Shown: one piece after another, positions 9,496 through 18,232 of the stretch
Numbering within the stretch: position 1 is the first letter of the stretch
How the letters are laid out: every line of letters begins with the position of its first letter
Assembly (NCBI GenBank): GCA_018699955.1
Contig: JABISG010000125.1
Coordinates: 1 to 64,000, forward strand
DNA: 64,000 bases
Source: Planctomycetaceae bacterium
Lineage (GTDB): Bacteria > Planctomycetota > Planctomycetia > Planctomycetales > Planctomycetaceae
Reading direction: 5' to 3'
Position numbers and translations under genes: made by a program
Notes under the pieces: model-generated
Told to the model about the DNA's origin: nothing
Databases searched by the model: none
What the model saw: the letters and a program-made list of their open reading frames with translations, nothing else

Positions 9496-9601
9496 CCTCG
9501 CGTGATTCTCGCTCCGTATGCGACCACGACAATCTGCTGCTAGACTGGATATCAAGAAGTCAACTGCCTGTCGGCAATGGAAATTTGATGAGAGTGATTT
9601 A

Positions 9602-10696
9602 ATGCGACTACTTGTTTCGATCGCCGTTTTCACCTGCGCTCTGCACGCCTCTCGGGGAGTTGCCGACGAGGCCAAGGACGTTGCCGGGTTTGTCGTATCG
9701 GTCGGAGACAAAGCAGTTGAAGACGACAAGATTACCGGGCTGAGTATCGGCGTCGCGATTGGCGATGAAGTCCTCGCTGCCAAAGGTTTCGGACTTGCAA
9801 ATGTCGAATTGAATGTGCCGGTGACGGCTGACACTGTCTACCGGATCGGATCGATTACGAAGCAGTTCACAGCGGCAGCGATACTCATCCTGGTCGAGGA
9901 CGGAAAGATCGATCTCGACGCGCCACTGACGAAATACCTGCCGGATTACCCGTCACACGGCAGCGCTGTCACAGTGAAACATCTTCTGCAACACACATCG
10001 GGTGTAGCCGACTTCACTCGTCTACCGGAATATCGTCGCGACCGACCGTTGGATGTTTCAAAAGACGAGGTACTCGATCGGTTCCAAAATCTTCCACTCA
10101 AATTCCCACCGGGCGAGAAGCACCGCTACTGCAACTCGGGCTATTTTCTCCAGGGGCTGATTATCGAGCAGGCATCCGAAAAATCGTTTCGTGAGTTCGT
10201 CGAGAGTCGTCTCTTTGAGAAGCTCAAAATGCAACATTCTTATTGCGACAGATCGCAAACAATCATTCCTCATCGGGCCGCAGGCTACACGCGGTGGGGC
10301 GGAAAATTACGAAATGCTCCTCACATCAGCCTGGGCCAGACGGTCGGTGCCGGCAATATCTCTGCGACGATGACTGACTTGATTGTGTGGCAACGCGGGC
10401 TCTTCGCGGATCGACTGCTGCGCACCGAAACGGTGCGGCAGATGACAACTCCCGGGAAACTCAATGATGGAAAACCGTTCAACTATGGATTTGGTGTTCG
10501 TGTCGCGAGTCTTGCAAACCACAAGGTGGTTCGACACGGTGGAGGGATCAGCGGATTCCGCTCTGACTTGGCGTACTATCCAGATTCCAGGCTGACGATC
10601 GTGGTCCTCTCGAATTGTGAACACGCAAATCCGAAGAAGATTTCGGATCGCATCGCCCGTCACATGTTGAACAAAACGAAGCGCACGAACCCATGA
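9602..10696 (+). CDS. Beta-lactamase-fold serine hydrolase, exported
   Basis: The protein has 364 residues and a Sec signal (about 1-21, ending SRGVADE). All three active-site motifs are intact: SITK (S84, K87), YCN (Y176) and HGGG (H312). The family contains class C beta-lactamases, DD-peptidases and esterases; a catabolic or cell-wall esterase is more likely than resistance given the neighbours. ATG 9602 is chosen because the signal peptide starts there; the frame is open from 9518. The ribosome site is weak (GAGAG about nine bases away). It lies 106 bases after the previous gene on the same strand and may share its transcript. Confidence 0.88.
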   Translation: MRLLVSIAVFTCALHASRGVADEAKDVAGFVVSVGDKAVEDDKITGLSIGVAIGDEVLAAKGFGLANVELNVPVTADTVYRIGSITKQFTAAAILILVEDGKIDLDAPLTKYLPDYPSHGSAVTVKHLLQHTSGVADFTRLPEYRRDRPLDVSKDEVLDRFQNLPLKFPPGEKHRYCNSGYFLQGLIIEQASEKSFREFVESRLFEKLKMQHSYCDRSQTIIPHRAAGYTRWGGKLRNAPHISLGQTVGAGNISATMTDLIVWQRGLFADRLLRTETVRQMTTPGKLNDGKPFNYGFGVRVASLANHKVVRHGGGISGFRSDLAYYPDSRLTIVVLSNCEHANPKKISDRIARHMLNKTKRTNP

Positions 10697-10797
10697 CAAT
10701 TGCGAAGCGAGGGCGAGGCAGTTCGCCCATGTTCCCATCGACCTAACGACTCGCCTCTTTCCGAATCATTCTCAACTCATTGCCTAATTGGACAATC

Positions 10798-11796
10798 ATG
10801 AAAGACCACATTGTGAATCAACAATGGACGACGCGGATTTTGTGCCTTGTGATCGGGGTGTTCCTTTCTGCTCCGGAAACTCTTCGGGCCGACGACAAAT
10901 CGCCAGACTTTTCCAGATCCACTTACACCTACAAGACCGTCGATCAATTGAAGATCCAGGCCGACGTGTATCGCCACAAAGACTCCGTTAAACGCCCGGT
11001 AATCGTCTGGTTTCACGGGGGGGCATTGATCATGGGTAGCCGCACTGGAGTTCCCAAACAACTAAAAGACTTGGCCGAAAAAGAGAGATTCGTGCTGGTG
11101 TCGCTCGACTACCGTTTGGCCCCGGAGGCAAAATTGCCCGAGATCATTTCGGACCTTAACGACGGTCTGGCGTGGGTACGCAAGTCGGGACCGACGCTAT
11201 TCCATGCCGATCCTTCACGGCTCGTCGTAGCCGGCGCGTCAGCCGGAGGTTATCTCGCCCAGATGACTGGGATTTCGAAGCAGCCGCCGACGGCGATAGT
11301 TTCCTATTGGGGTTTTGGTGACGTGGACGGCGACTGGACAACAAAGCCGAGTGAGTCGTACCGTATGGGAAAGCTGATTGCCAAGGAAGACGCGTGGGCT
11401 GGTGTCGGCGCGCAAGTGCTGACGAGTTCGAATAAGAAAAACGGTCGAGGACGCGCGGCCTTTTTCCTCTATCTCAAGCAGACCGGAAAATGGATAAACG
11501 CTGTCGGTGGATTCGATCCCACAAAAGACCGCAAAAAGATCACGCCGTATTGCCCGATCAGAAATCTCTCTCCCAAGTATCCGCCCACCCTGTTCCTGCA
11601 CGGAACTGCGGACAAGGACGTTCCAGTCGAACAGTCCCTCTCGATGGCCCGTGAGTTGAAGCGGCTTGGCGTTTCCCACGAGATCATCACGATTGAAGGT
11701 GGCGGCCACAGCCTTTGGGGTGGCGATCGAGTTCTGATCGAGCGAGCTTTTAAACGCTCCACGGAATACATTCGGGAAAAGCTAAGCGAACCGTAA
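10798..11796 (+). CDS. Exported alpha/beta hydrolase (carboxylesterase type)
   Basis: The protein has 332 residues with a signal peptide in the first 32 (hydrophobic ILCLVIGVFLSA). FHGGALIMG is the oxyanion-hole HGG motif of hormone-sensitive-lipase-like esterases. GASAGG holds the nucleophile Ser, HGTADKDVP the catalytic Asp, and GGGHSLWG the His. The triad is complete. A central region (about 180-240) is longer than in the smallest homologues. ATG 10798 is preferred to TTG 10780 because it puts the signal peptide at the N-terminus; the ribosome site is poor. It follows a beta-lactamase-fold gene by 101 bases and precedes a second alpha/beta hydrolase. Confidence 0.87.
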   Translation: MKDHIVNQQWTTRILCLVIGVFLSAPETLRADDKSPDFSRSTYTYKTVDQLKIQADVYRHKDSVKRPVIVWFHGGALIMGSRTGVPKQLKDLAEKERFVLVSLDYRLAPEAKLPEIISDLNDGLAWVRKSGPTLFHADPSRLVVAGASAGGYLAQMTGISKQPPTAIVSYWGFGDVDGDWTTKPSESYRMGKLIAKEDAWAGVGAQVLTSSNKKNGRGRAAFFLYLKQTGKWINAVGGFDPTKDRKKITPYCPIRNLSPKYPPTLFLHGTADKDVPVEQSLSMARELKRLGVSHEIITIEGGGHSLWGGDRVLIERAFKRSTEYIREKLSEP

Positions 11797-11873
11797 TTTC
11801 GAAACGCAGCCTCCGCACCGCACTCCTCGTGTGGTCTTGGACTTGAACAAAGCAAATCCAGAAACTCCAGAAA

Positions 11874-12797
11874 GTGAAACCAGTCGTTATGAGACTCACT
11901 TTAGTCGTACTTTTCTCGGGATGTCTCCTGCCGGAACACACATTCGCACAACCTTCAAGTAAGACCAACATCCCCACGGCACCGGATGACGTCATTTTCC
12001 ATCGGGACATTCATTACCGGGAAGGTCACGACCGATGGATGCTCAATGTCATTGAGCCGAGGAAGAATTCAGAGCAACCGCGACCTGCAATCGTGTTGAT
12101 TCACGGCGGAGGATGGACCGGCGGTGACCATTACCGTTTTTCGAAGATGGGGTTTCTGTTGGCCAGGAAGGGATATGTTGTGATCACACCGACGTATCGG
12201 ATGATCAAGGATGCCGCTTTTCCGGCGTGCCTTCATGACGTCAAGAACTCAATTCGTTGGGTGCGGGCCAATGCGAAGAAGTACAACATCAATCCGGAAC
12301 GCATCGGAGCATACGGCAACTCGGCGGGGGGAACATTGGCACTAACAGCGGCGATTACAACGAAGGAAGACGGCCTCGAAGGGGATGGCCCTTACCAGGA
12401 CTATTCCAGTGCGCTGCAGGCAGTCATCTGTTCCGGTGCTGTGGGCAACATGCGACATCCGAATCACAGCAAACGCGCGGCGTTCGTCTATCGGAATCTG
12501 GCAAAAGGCAGGAATCGAAATCTGTCCGATGCCGCGACCGACAAGGTCATGCGACAGGCATCCCCTTCGTCGTATATCCGCAAGAATGTTCCCCCAATCG
12601 TTCTCGTGCATGGCGCGATGGACACGGTCGTTTTCATCGATTCGACAGATGAATTCGTCAAAGCCATGAAAACTGCCGGTGCCGACATCACCTATCTGCG
12701 ATTTGATGACGGGACGCACGGAGTGATGGGGCAGAAACGATCGAAAACCTACCGGGCAATGTTCAAATTGTTTGAACATCATCTCCAGGCCGACTGA
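11874..12797 (+). CDS. Exported alpha/beta hydrolase (esterase/lipase type)
   Basis: The protein has 307 residues, with a signal peptide in about the first 26 (LTLVVLFSGCLLP). The core motifs are IHGGGWTGGD (oxyanion hole), GNSAGG (nucleophile Ser), HGAMDTVV (Asp) and DDGTHGVMG (His), so the catalytic triad is complete. The start may be GTG 11874 or ATG 11889; neither has a strong ribosome site. The Cys in FSGC could mark a lipoprotein site but the context is imperfect. It is the last gene of the rightward hydrolase run that starts at 7034, and the terminator at 12804-12833 closes that run. Confidence 0.87.
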   Translation: MKPVVMRLTLVVLFSGCLLPEHTFAQPSSKTNIPTAPDDVIFHRDIHYREGHDRWMLNVIEPRKNSEQPRPAIVLIHGGGWTGGDHYRFSKMGFLLARKGYVVITPTYRMIKDAAFPACLHDVKNSIRWVRANAKKYNINPERIGAYGNSAGGTLALTAAITTKEDGLEGDGPYQDYSSALQAVICSGAVGNMRHPNHSKRAAFVYRNLAKGRNRNLSDAATDKVMRQASPSSYIRKNVPPIVLVHGAMDTVVFIDSTDEFVKAMKTAGADITYLRFDDGTHGVMGQKRSKTYRAMFKLFEHHLQAD

Positions 12798-12803
12798 CAA
12801 AAA

Positions 12804-12833
12804 AGGACCGGCGCCAAATTGACGACCGGTCCT
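12804..12833. terminator. Intrinsic terminator between convergent genes
   Basis: An 8-bp perfect stem (AGGACCGG at 12804-12811 with CCGGTCCT at 12826-12833) encloses a 14-base loop. An A run lies on the left and a T-rich stretch on the right. It sits between the stops of two converging genes and can serve both. Confidence 0.75.
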
Positions 12834-12858
12834 GCTTGTTCATTCAATCAATATCGAC

Positions 12859-13566
12859 TCAGACTTCGACGACCTTCTGTTCCTGCCAGCTGCCAATCAA
12901 TCGTGTGTCCATGACGAGATCGCGGCGGTTGAGGTATTCCGCGCTGACTTCGCTGACAAGGAACCCGTCGAAACCGGATTCAGCCAACAGCGACAACACA
13001 GAAAACACCATGTCGCGGTTGCAGTACATCGGCCGGTGAACGGGATGACCGGGCTGATAGCCAGACAGGTGAACCTGCTGCAGTTTCTCGCCGTACTTTT
13101 GCAGAAAGAGGCCAAGTTCGTCCAGCATGACTTCCAGCGGAGCATCGTTCAGCGTGAATTTCCAGAAGTGTTCGACGTCCAAAGTCAGTTTGTCGTTGCT
13201 GCCGGCCCATTCTTCGAAGCGGACTTTGTTGAAGCGGTTATTTTCCACTGCGAGCATCAGCCCCGGTGCCAACTCGGCAATCCGGCTGCCAAACTTGCGG
13301 ACCATTGGTTCGTGAATCACCAGCGTGTCACAGCTCAGCACGGCACACAGCTTGACACAATTCTCCAGCGCCAGCTCGGGCACTTCGAGGCTCGTCGGAA
13401 ACTTTACCGTGTAGTTGAAGCCGGCTGTCTTGGCGACACGGGCGGTTTCTTCCCAGTTCAGCAGATCGTCAATGCTGACCTGGAGTTCGAGATTGCTGAT
13501 TTCTGCCTCTTCGGCGGCTGCAAACTCGACGGGACTGGCGGACGTTCTGGCTGCGTGCTTCGACAT
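12859..13566 (-). CDS. TIM-barrel protein of the sugar phosphate isomerase/AP endonuclease 2 family
   Basis: The protein has 235 residues without a signal peptide, so it is probably cytoplasmic. The pattern of strands and acidic or His residues (VIHEPMV, LAVENNRF, LDVEHFWKF, VHLSGYQPG, FLVSEVS) is that of the xylose-isomerase-like TIM barrel, whose Glu, Asp and His bind a divalent metal. It is shorter than most members (250-300 residues), as if the first strand were reduced. ATG 13566 is chosen over GTG 13575; GGAAA lies upstream. It converges on the hydrolase run. The substrate is unknown, but many relatives isomerise or epimerise sugars. Confidence 0.75.
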   Translation of the reverse strand: MSKHAARTSASPVEFAAAEEAEISNLELQVSIDDLLNWEETARVAKTAGFNYTVKFPTSLEVPELALENCVKLCAVLSCDTLVIHEPMVRKFGSRIAELAPGLMLAVENNRFNKVRFEEWAGSNDKLTLDVEHFWKFTLNDAPLEVMLDELGLFLQKYGEKLQQVHLSGYQPGHPVHRPMYCNRDMVFSVLSLLAESGFDGFLVSEVSAEYLNRRDLVMDTRLIGSWQEQKVVEV

Positions 13567-14251
13567 GACTTTCACTTTCCGATGGTTTCAATAGGGTCAA
13601 ATGGTTTCTAGAGAGTGTCTGTATTCAAAATGCCCCGGAGAGGGCCGACATGTGACAGTGAGGACAAAACAGTGAGGACAAAGGTGTGGCAGGCGTCCGG
13701 GAATCGGGACCGGGAACCTGAGCGGGGGGGGGTGTATAATGGAGTGATTCTGATTCCCTACCGCCGGACCAAGCGAAGTTTGCGATCCCGGATGTCCCGG
13801 TGATCGGCCTGTTGGTCAACAGCTTCGGCGCCTACTTCATGGTGGGAATCAACTCAACGGAGAGAAAGAATGGGCCGAATTCCGACCCGCGTCAACATGC
13901 AGTGTAAATAAACGCGGCAGCAATTTCGAGCAAAAAGTCTCAAGATCGGCACGAATACACGTTTAGATGAGTCAAATCTACGCATTTGAACGGATGTTCG
14001 CAAGTCTGTTTTCAAACTTGGTATGCCGTCAGGAGTCGGAAACGAGACTTTCGGCCGACAAAATGCGGGGCAAACCGTGAGAAAAGACGCCGAAGGGTGG
14101 CTGGACCTCGGGCCTTCTCTCAAAATTGAATTACTTCTTTTGATTCGAACCTTGAGTGGGTAGCGTCGTCTGAACAGCCTGTCATTGAATGAGCCGGTGC
14201 CACGATGTCGGCATCCCCGCGTTCCGCCCTTGAATCGAATGGTCGCCTACC
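13567..14251. other. Intergenic stretch with tandem repeat, G-run and possible gene remnant
   Basis: No full gene is supported in these 685 bases. Three things stand out: a 14-base unit (ACAGTGAGGACAAA) occurs twice in tandem at 13655-13682; four G-runs ending in nine G lie at 13699-13732, directly before a TATAAT; and a plus-strand frame from 13740 to about 13909 reads protein-like for some 30 codons (FAIPDVPVIGLLVNSFGAYF) without a start codon at its head, perhaps a decayed gene. Confidence 0.4.
13735..13740 (+). promoter_or_regulatory. Perfect -10 hexamer after a G-rich tract
   Basis: TATAAT follows nine consecutive G (13724-13732) and a TG pair. No good -35 hexamer lies 16-18 bases upstream because that space is G-rich. 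The next gene rightwards starts 500 bases away, so its target is unclear. Confidence 0.3.
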
Positions 14252-15406
14252 ATGAGAGTCGCACTTCGCTTTGCGGTTGTCGCTGTCTGTTTTGTTTCGT
14301 TGATTTCCGATGCGAGGTCGGCCGACACGAGGACGACTCGCATTGATGCTGTAATCGACCAGTTGATCAAGAGTGGTTCGGTGGCGGGTGCACAGCTGGC
14401 AGTGGGCGAGGCGGATTCGCCACTTGTCTTGAAGAACTTCGGTGTTCGCGATGTCAACGGCCGCAAACCGGTTGATAACGACACGCAGTTTTGCATTGGG
14501 TCTTGCTCGAAAATGTTCGCCGGAGCAGTCCTCGTATCGCTGGCAGCCGAAAAGACGGTTGATCTCGATGTGCCGATTGACCGTTGGCTGAAGGATTTCG
14601 CAGCTTCCAACTTGGCTGGCGGTGGCACGGCAAGTCGTGCGCCGACATTGAAAGAGTTACTTTGTCATCGGGGTGGCGTTTACTCGCAACGCGATCGGCT
14701 GACGAAGCGGCAGACACGCTGGATTCGCGACTTTCAACTTTCCCTTGCCGACTCAGTTGCGGGAATCGCCCGCGAGCCCCTGAGCATTGATCCGGGCAAG
14801 CGATTCGCCTACAGCGGGGCTGGCTACTGCATTCTCGGTCGCGTTGCCGAAGTTGCGGCCGGTAAACCGTTCGACAAGTTGCTCTCGTTGCGTGTCGCTC
14901 AGCCGCTCAAGCTGACGAGAACAACGTACTTTCCCGCCGTCGATGAAAGCAATATTGCGGCAGGACACACAATTCAGAATGGAAGACTGTCGATCATCCG
15001 GCAGACACCGCACATGTTGAGGAAACGGCACAAGCTCGCGCTGGTCGGCGGGAGCATTTACGCTCCGGCTCGCGAGGCGGCGGAGTTCGCTCGGATGTTG
15101 CTCCACAAAGGGAAAGCGAAAAACCGGAAAGTCCTTGCCATAACAGAATGGAAGGAGATGACAACAATCCACTCTCGGCGACCCGGCGGCGGCTATGGAT
15201 TCGGGCTGTTCGTTTCCACCGATACGAAAACCGGCGAGGTGATATCCGTTTCACATGGGGGCGCGTTGTACGGTTCGTTTTGTCACATCTCAGTTGACTT
15301 TCGCACCAAGCGTTTCGGCGTCGTCACATACACCGGCCGTCGAACTCCTGGTGTAAATTCCGCGTTGCAAACCTGGGTAAAATCGACGGACGGCACTCGC
15401 CCATGA
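14252..15406 (+). CDS. Beta-lactamase-fold serine hydrolase, exported
   Basis: The protein has 384 residues with a Sec signal (1-23, ending DARSA). Motif 1 is SCSK (S84, K87), motif 2 is YSG at Y187 instead of the usual Y-x-N, and motif 3 is HGG at H335. The loss of Asn in motif 2 is common in esterase members such as EstB-like enzymes, so esterase activity is more likely than beta-lactam hydrolysis. The start codon is ATG 14252. It stands alone on the plus strand after a 685-base gap and converges, with only 25 bases between stops, on the large fused hydrolase gene. Confidence 0.87.
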   Translation: MRVALRFAVVAVCFVSLISDARSADTRTTRIDAVIDQLIKSGSVAGAQLAVGEADSPLVLKNFGVRDVNGRKPVDNDTQFCIGSCSKMFAGAVLVSLAAEKTVDLDVPIDRWLKDFAASNLAGGGTASRAPTLKELLCHRGGVYSQRDRLTKRQTRWIRDFQLSLADSVAGIAREPLSIDPGKRFAYSGAGYCILGRVAEVAAGKPFDKLLSLRVAQPLKLTRTTYFPAVDESNIAAGHTIQNGRLSIIRQTPHMLRKRHKLALVGGSIYAPAREAAEFARMLLHKGKAKNRKVLAITEWKEMTTIHSRRPGGGYGFGLFVSTDTKTGEVISVSHGGALYGSFCHISVDFRTKRFGVVTYTGRRTPGVNSALQTWVKSTDGTRP

Positions 15407-15431
15407 AGCACATTGTGAAAATTGCTTCGCA

Positions 15432-17960
15432 TCACTTCTCAATCGCGTCGTAGATCACCGGCTTGAGCAGCCATTCAGTGTCGAAATTGAAGGGCATGAT
15501 TTGCTCGATGGTCACGACGATCAGGCCGTCGTCGTTCGGGCTGACCCAGTAGTGCGTTGATGCGGCGCCGGCCCAGCCGTATTCCGCAACATGGCCGGCG
15601 GGGTCCCATTCGGTGTCGGCTGTGCTGACACTGAACCCGAAACTGAACCCCGTGCCGTGGCGTTCCTGCGACCCGAATGCAATTGGGAATGCCTTGCGGG
15701 GTAGTTGGTCGGTGGTCATCAGCTTGATGGATTCCGGTTTGAGGTATCGTTTGCCTTCCCATTCGCCGCCGCCGGCAATCATCAGCAGGAACCGCATGTA
15801 GTCGCCGGCCGTTCCCACCAGTCCGCCGCCCCCCGACTGCACCGGCGGCATGCTGTGATACTTCTCGTTGGCGGCGTGTGTGTCGATTGGCGTGAGGCCG
15901 TTCTTGCTGCGGCTGTAGTTGACGGCAAATCGGCCCAACTTGCTGGCCGGAACGTAAAAGTCTGTGTCGGTCATCTTCAGCGGGATGAAGAGTCTCTCGC
16001 TGAGAATCTCGCCGAACGGCTTGCCCGACACTTTCTGAATGATCAATCCCAACACGCTGATGGAGTTGGAGTACATCCAATCCTCGCCGGGGTGATATGC
16101 CAACGGGACCGAGGCGAGCCGATTAACGTAATCGTCGAGGTCCGTCGCATCGCCCAAGTTTGCCTTCTGCAGCGCCCGTCCGACTGCGTCGTCGCCGCGT
16201 CGTCCAAAACCGGCCGTGTGTCGCATCAGGTCTGCGACCGTGATCGCCCGCTTGGGTGCGACCAGCCCATTCTTGGTCCACACCTTCACATCAGCCAGCA
16301 CGGGTACGTATTTCGATGCCGGTGCTTCCAGCTCGATCTTTCCTTCTTCGACCAACATCATCGCCGCTGCGGTCGCGATCGCTTTCGTCATCGAGTAAAG
16401 CCGTACGATCGTGTCCTTCTCCATCGGCTTGCCGGCCGCCACGTCTCGTTTGCCGAACGACTTGAAATAAACCACCTTGCCGCGGCACGCCACTGCGACG
16501 ACTCCGCCGGCAATCTTTTCATCGGCGACCCGCTGGTTCATCAACTCCGTCACCTTTGCCAGCTTCGACGACGACATGCCGACCGATTCGGGCGTCACGA
16601 CCGACAAAGTGGTGGAGGGCTTCGACTTCAAACCGACCGTGTTCACGGCAATCACGCGGTAGGTGTGTTTCTTACCGGGAACAGATTTCTCGTCGGTGAA
16701 ACGCATCGGCACGAGCGGTTGCGTGGGCGTGTCGCTGTATTGCAGGTTTTGAAAGATGGGACGGCCGAACCGGTTCTTGCCTTCCTCGGGAACTTTGGCC
16801 AGAAACCGGCCATCGCGTTCGATGATGAAGCCGGCCAATCCGCTTTCGAGATCGGCTTCGACATCCCAACTCAGTTGGTTGCCGTTCACGCGCACGTTCG
16901 TCGGCGCGGGAGGCGGTGTGCTATCGGTCAGGCCGGTGTCTTTGACGTACTGCATCCATGCTTTCGCCATCGCTTTGTTCGGCAGCCACGCGGCCTTCAA
17001 CGGATCGCCGTCGAACTTCGCGGCGGGAACAGCTTTGAAGCCGGTTGGACTGGCGAGCCACGCACCGTCGGTCGGCATCGCATACAGCGGTTTGCCGTTG
17101 GTCTTGGGCAGACGAACACTCAAACAAGCATCGAGCCACGGGATGGCAAGGTAGCGCTGGTTGCCACACTCGTGGGCCGTCAACGGATCGACCGCGACGC
17201 CGATAAGTGCGCCCTTGCCACGCATCCCGCCGAAGAACACTTCGTTCGCCGGCCAGACTTGCGCGAACCGGCCGTCTTTCACAGTCACGCCCTCTTTCGT
17301 GCCGGGATTACACATCACCGGCACCTTGAGCGCAGCGTCGGGCAGCGTGTGTGCCTTGATTTTGGGACGTTCCGGGTTCGGCTCCAACAGCGGCACGCCC
17401 GAACGCAGCCACGCGGCAGCGATTCGTTCCGGGTGCAGCAGCACCATTCCACCCGCCCAATGACCGCCACCACTGTGTCCCCACAAGGCCCACGGCACGT
17501 TCTGCAATTCCGGGTGACCCGATTTCTTGCCGAGATCGACCAGGCATTTCTGAAACGCGGCATCGGAGCCGTTGCGAGGGTCGCACCACAGTTGACAGTC
17601 GACCTTCTGCGGCTGCTCGTAGGATGGCCCCAGTAAGGCACAGTTGTGCTTCTTCGCCAGCGCCTGCCAATGCAGATCGTATGCCCCCGTCAGGCCCGAC
17701 TTGCACGATCCCTCGCCGCAGCCGTGCTGATGCACAATCACGCCACGCAGTTCCTTCACCCCCTTTGGAATCCAGACGGTGTAGTTGACTGCAATGGTCA
17801 GTTCACCCGGCTGCGTCGAAGCCTCGTAACGCACGCGATAATACGGCGCGTCGGCCGACGGAAAGACGTCGTACGGTGCCTGCTGAGCCATCGCGATCAC
17901 GGGCAGCGCGAGAAGCAAAACCGCGATGCGACACAACGCGGCAATTGTCTGTGAAACCAT
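15432..17960 (-). CDS. Three-domain secreted hydrolase: alpha/beta hydrolase, FN3, beta-lactamase fold
   Basis: An 842-residue exported protein with two putative catalytic domains. The signal peptide ends near residue 26. Residues about 30-345 resemble a large alpha/beta hydrolase: QHGCGEGSC near an oxyanion site and GHSGGG with nucleophile S163; this part is Cys-rich and may hold disulfides. Residues about 350-460 form one fibronectin type III domain (PPPAPTNVRVNG to YRVIAVNTVG). From about 465 on is a class C beta-lactamase/esterase fold with SMTK (S523, K526), YSN (Y630) and GWAGAAS in place of HGG. ATG 17960 has AGGA eight bases upstream. There is no break in the frame, so the fusion is genuine in this sequence. 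The substrate is unknown. Confidence 0.88.
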   Translation of the reverse strand: MVSQTIAALCRIAVLLLALPVIAMAQQAPYDVFPSADAPYYRVRYEASTQPGELTIAVNYTVWIPKGVKELRGVIVHQHGCGEGSCKSGLTGAYDLHWQALAKKHNCALLGPSYEQPQKVDCQLWCDPRNGSDAAFQKCLVDLGKKSGHPELQNVPWALWGHSGGGHWAGGMVLLHPERIAAAWLRSGVPLLEPNPERPKIKAHTLPDAALKVPVMCNPGTKEGVTVKDGRFAQVWPANEVFFGGMRGKGALIGVAVDPLTAHECGNQRYLAIPWLDACLSVRLPKTNGKPLYAMPTDGAWLASPTGFKAVPAAKFDGDPLKAAWLPNKAMAKAWMQYVKDTGLTDSTPPPAPTNVRVNGNQLSWDVEADLESGLAGFIIERDGRFLAKVPEEGKNRFGRPIFQNLQYSDTPTQPLVPMRFTDEKSVPGKKHTYRVIAVNTVGLKSKPSTTLSVVTPESVGMSSSKLAKVTELMNQRVADEKIAGGVVAVACRGKVVYFKSFGKRDVAAGKPMEKDTIVRLYSMTKAIATAAAMMLVEEGKIELEAPASKYVPVLADVKVWTKNGLVAPKRAITVADLMRHTAGFGRRGDDAVGRALQKANLGDATDLDDYVNRLASVPLAYHPGEDWMYSNSISVLGLIIQKVSGKPFGEILSERLFIPLKMTDTDFYVPASKLGRFAVNYSRSKNGLTPIDTHAANEKYHSMPPVQSGGGGLVGTAGDYMRFLLMIAGGGEWEGKRYLKPESIKLMTTDQLPRKAFPIAFGSQERHGTGFSFGFSVSTADTEWDPAGHVAEYGWAGAASTHYWVSPNDDGLIVVTIEQIMPFNFDTEWLLKPVIYDAIEK

Positions 17961-18232
17961 CAAAGTCTTCCTAACAAAGGTGAGTCAAGGGGTTCATCAA
18001 TTGGTTGCGTATTTTGCCATCGCCAAAATCGACGGCATGTTCTTCATCCATCAAACATTGTGTCCCAAACAGATGGTAGTGTCCAACAACCGGGCGGAGT
18101 TCGAACGCACCACTGGCCGAACGCATGTCATCGCTGAGGTCAGCGGGAGCATCGCCAGTGCCTTTTCTGTAAGATAGAATTACGGACAGTTCAACGAAAC
18201 ACTGCTCGCCCGATTCGCCGAGGAAGACATCC

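Noticed and set aside
8644..9834. 396-codon open frame opposite two beta-lactamase-fold genes
   Set aside because: It spans two real genes and their gap, with no motif and no start signal.
9602..10696. Antibiotic-resistance beta-lactamase
   Set aside because: The motifs are those of the whole class C/esterase fold; several paralogues in a catabolic-looking block make a resistance role unlikely.
15705..17636. 643-codon open frame on the plus strand opposite the fused hydrolase
   Set aside because: The minus-strand frame has signal peptide, three domains and catalytic motifs; the plus-strand frame reads as Arg/His-rich noise.
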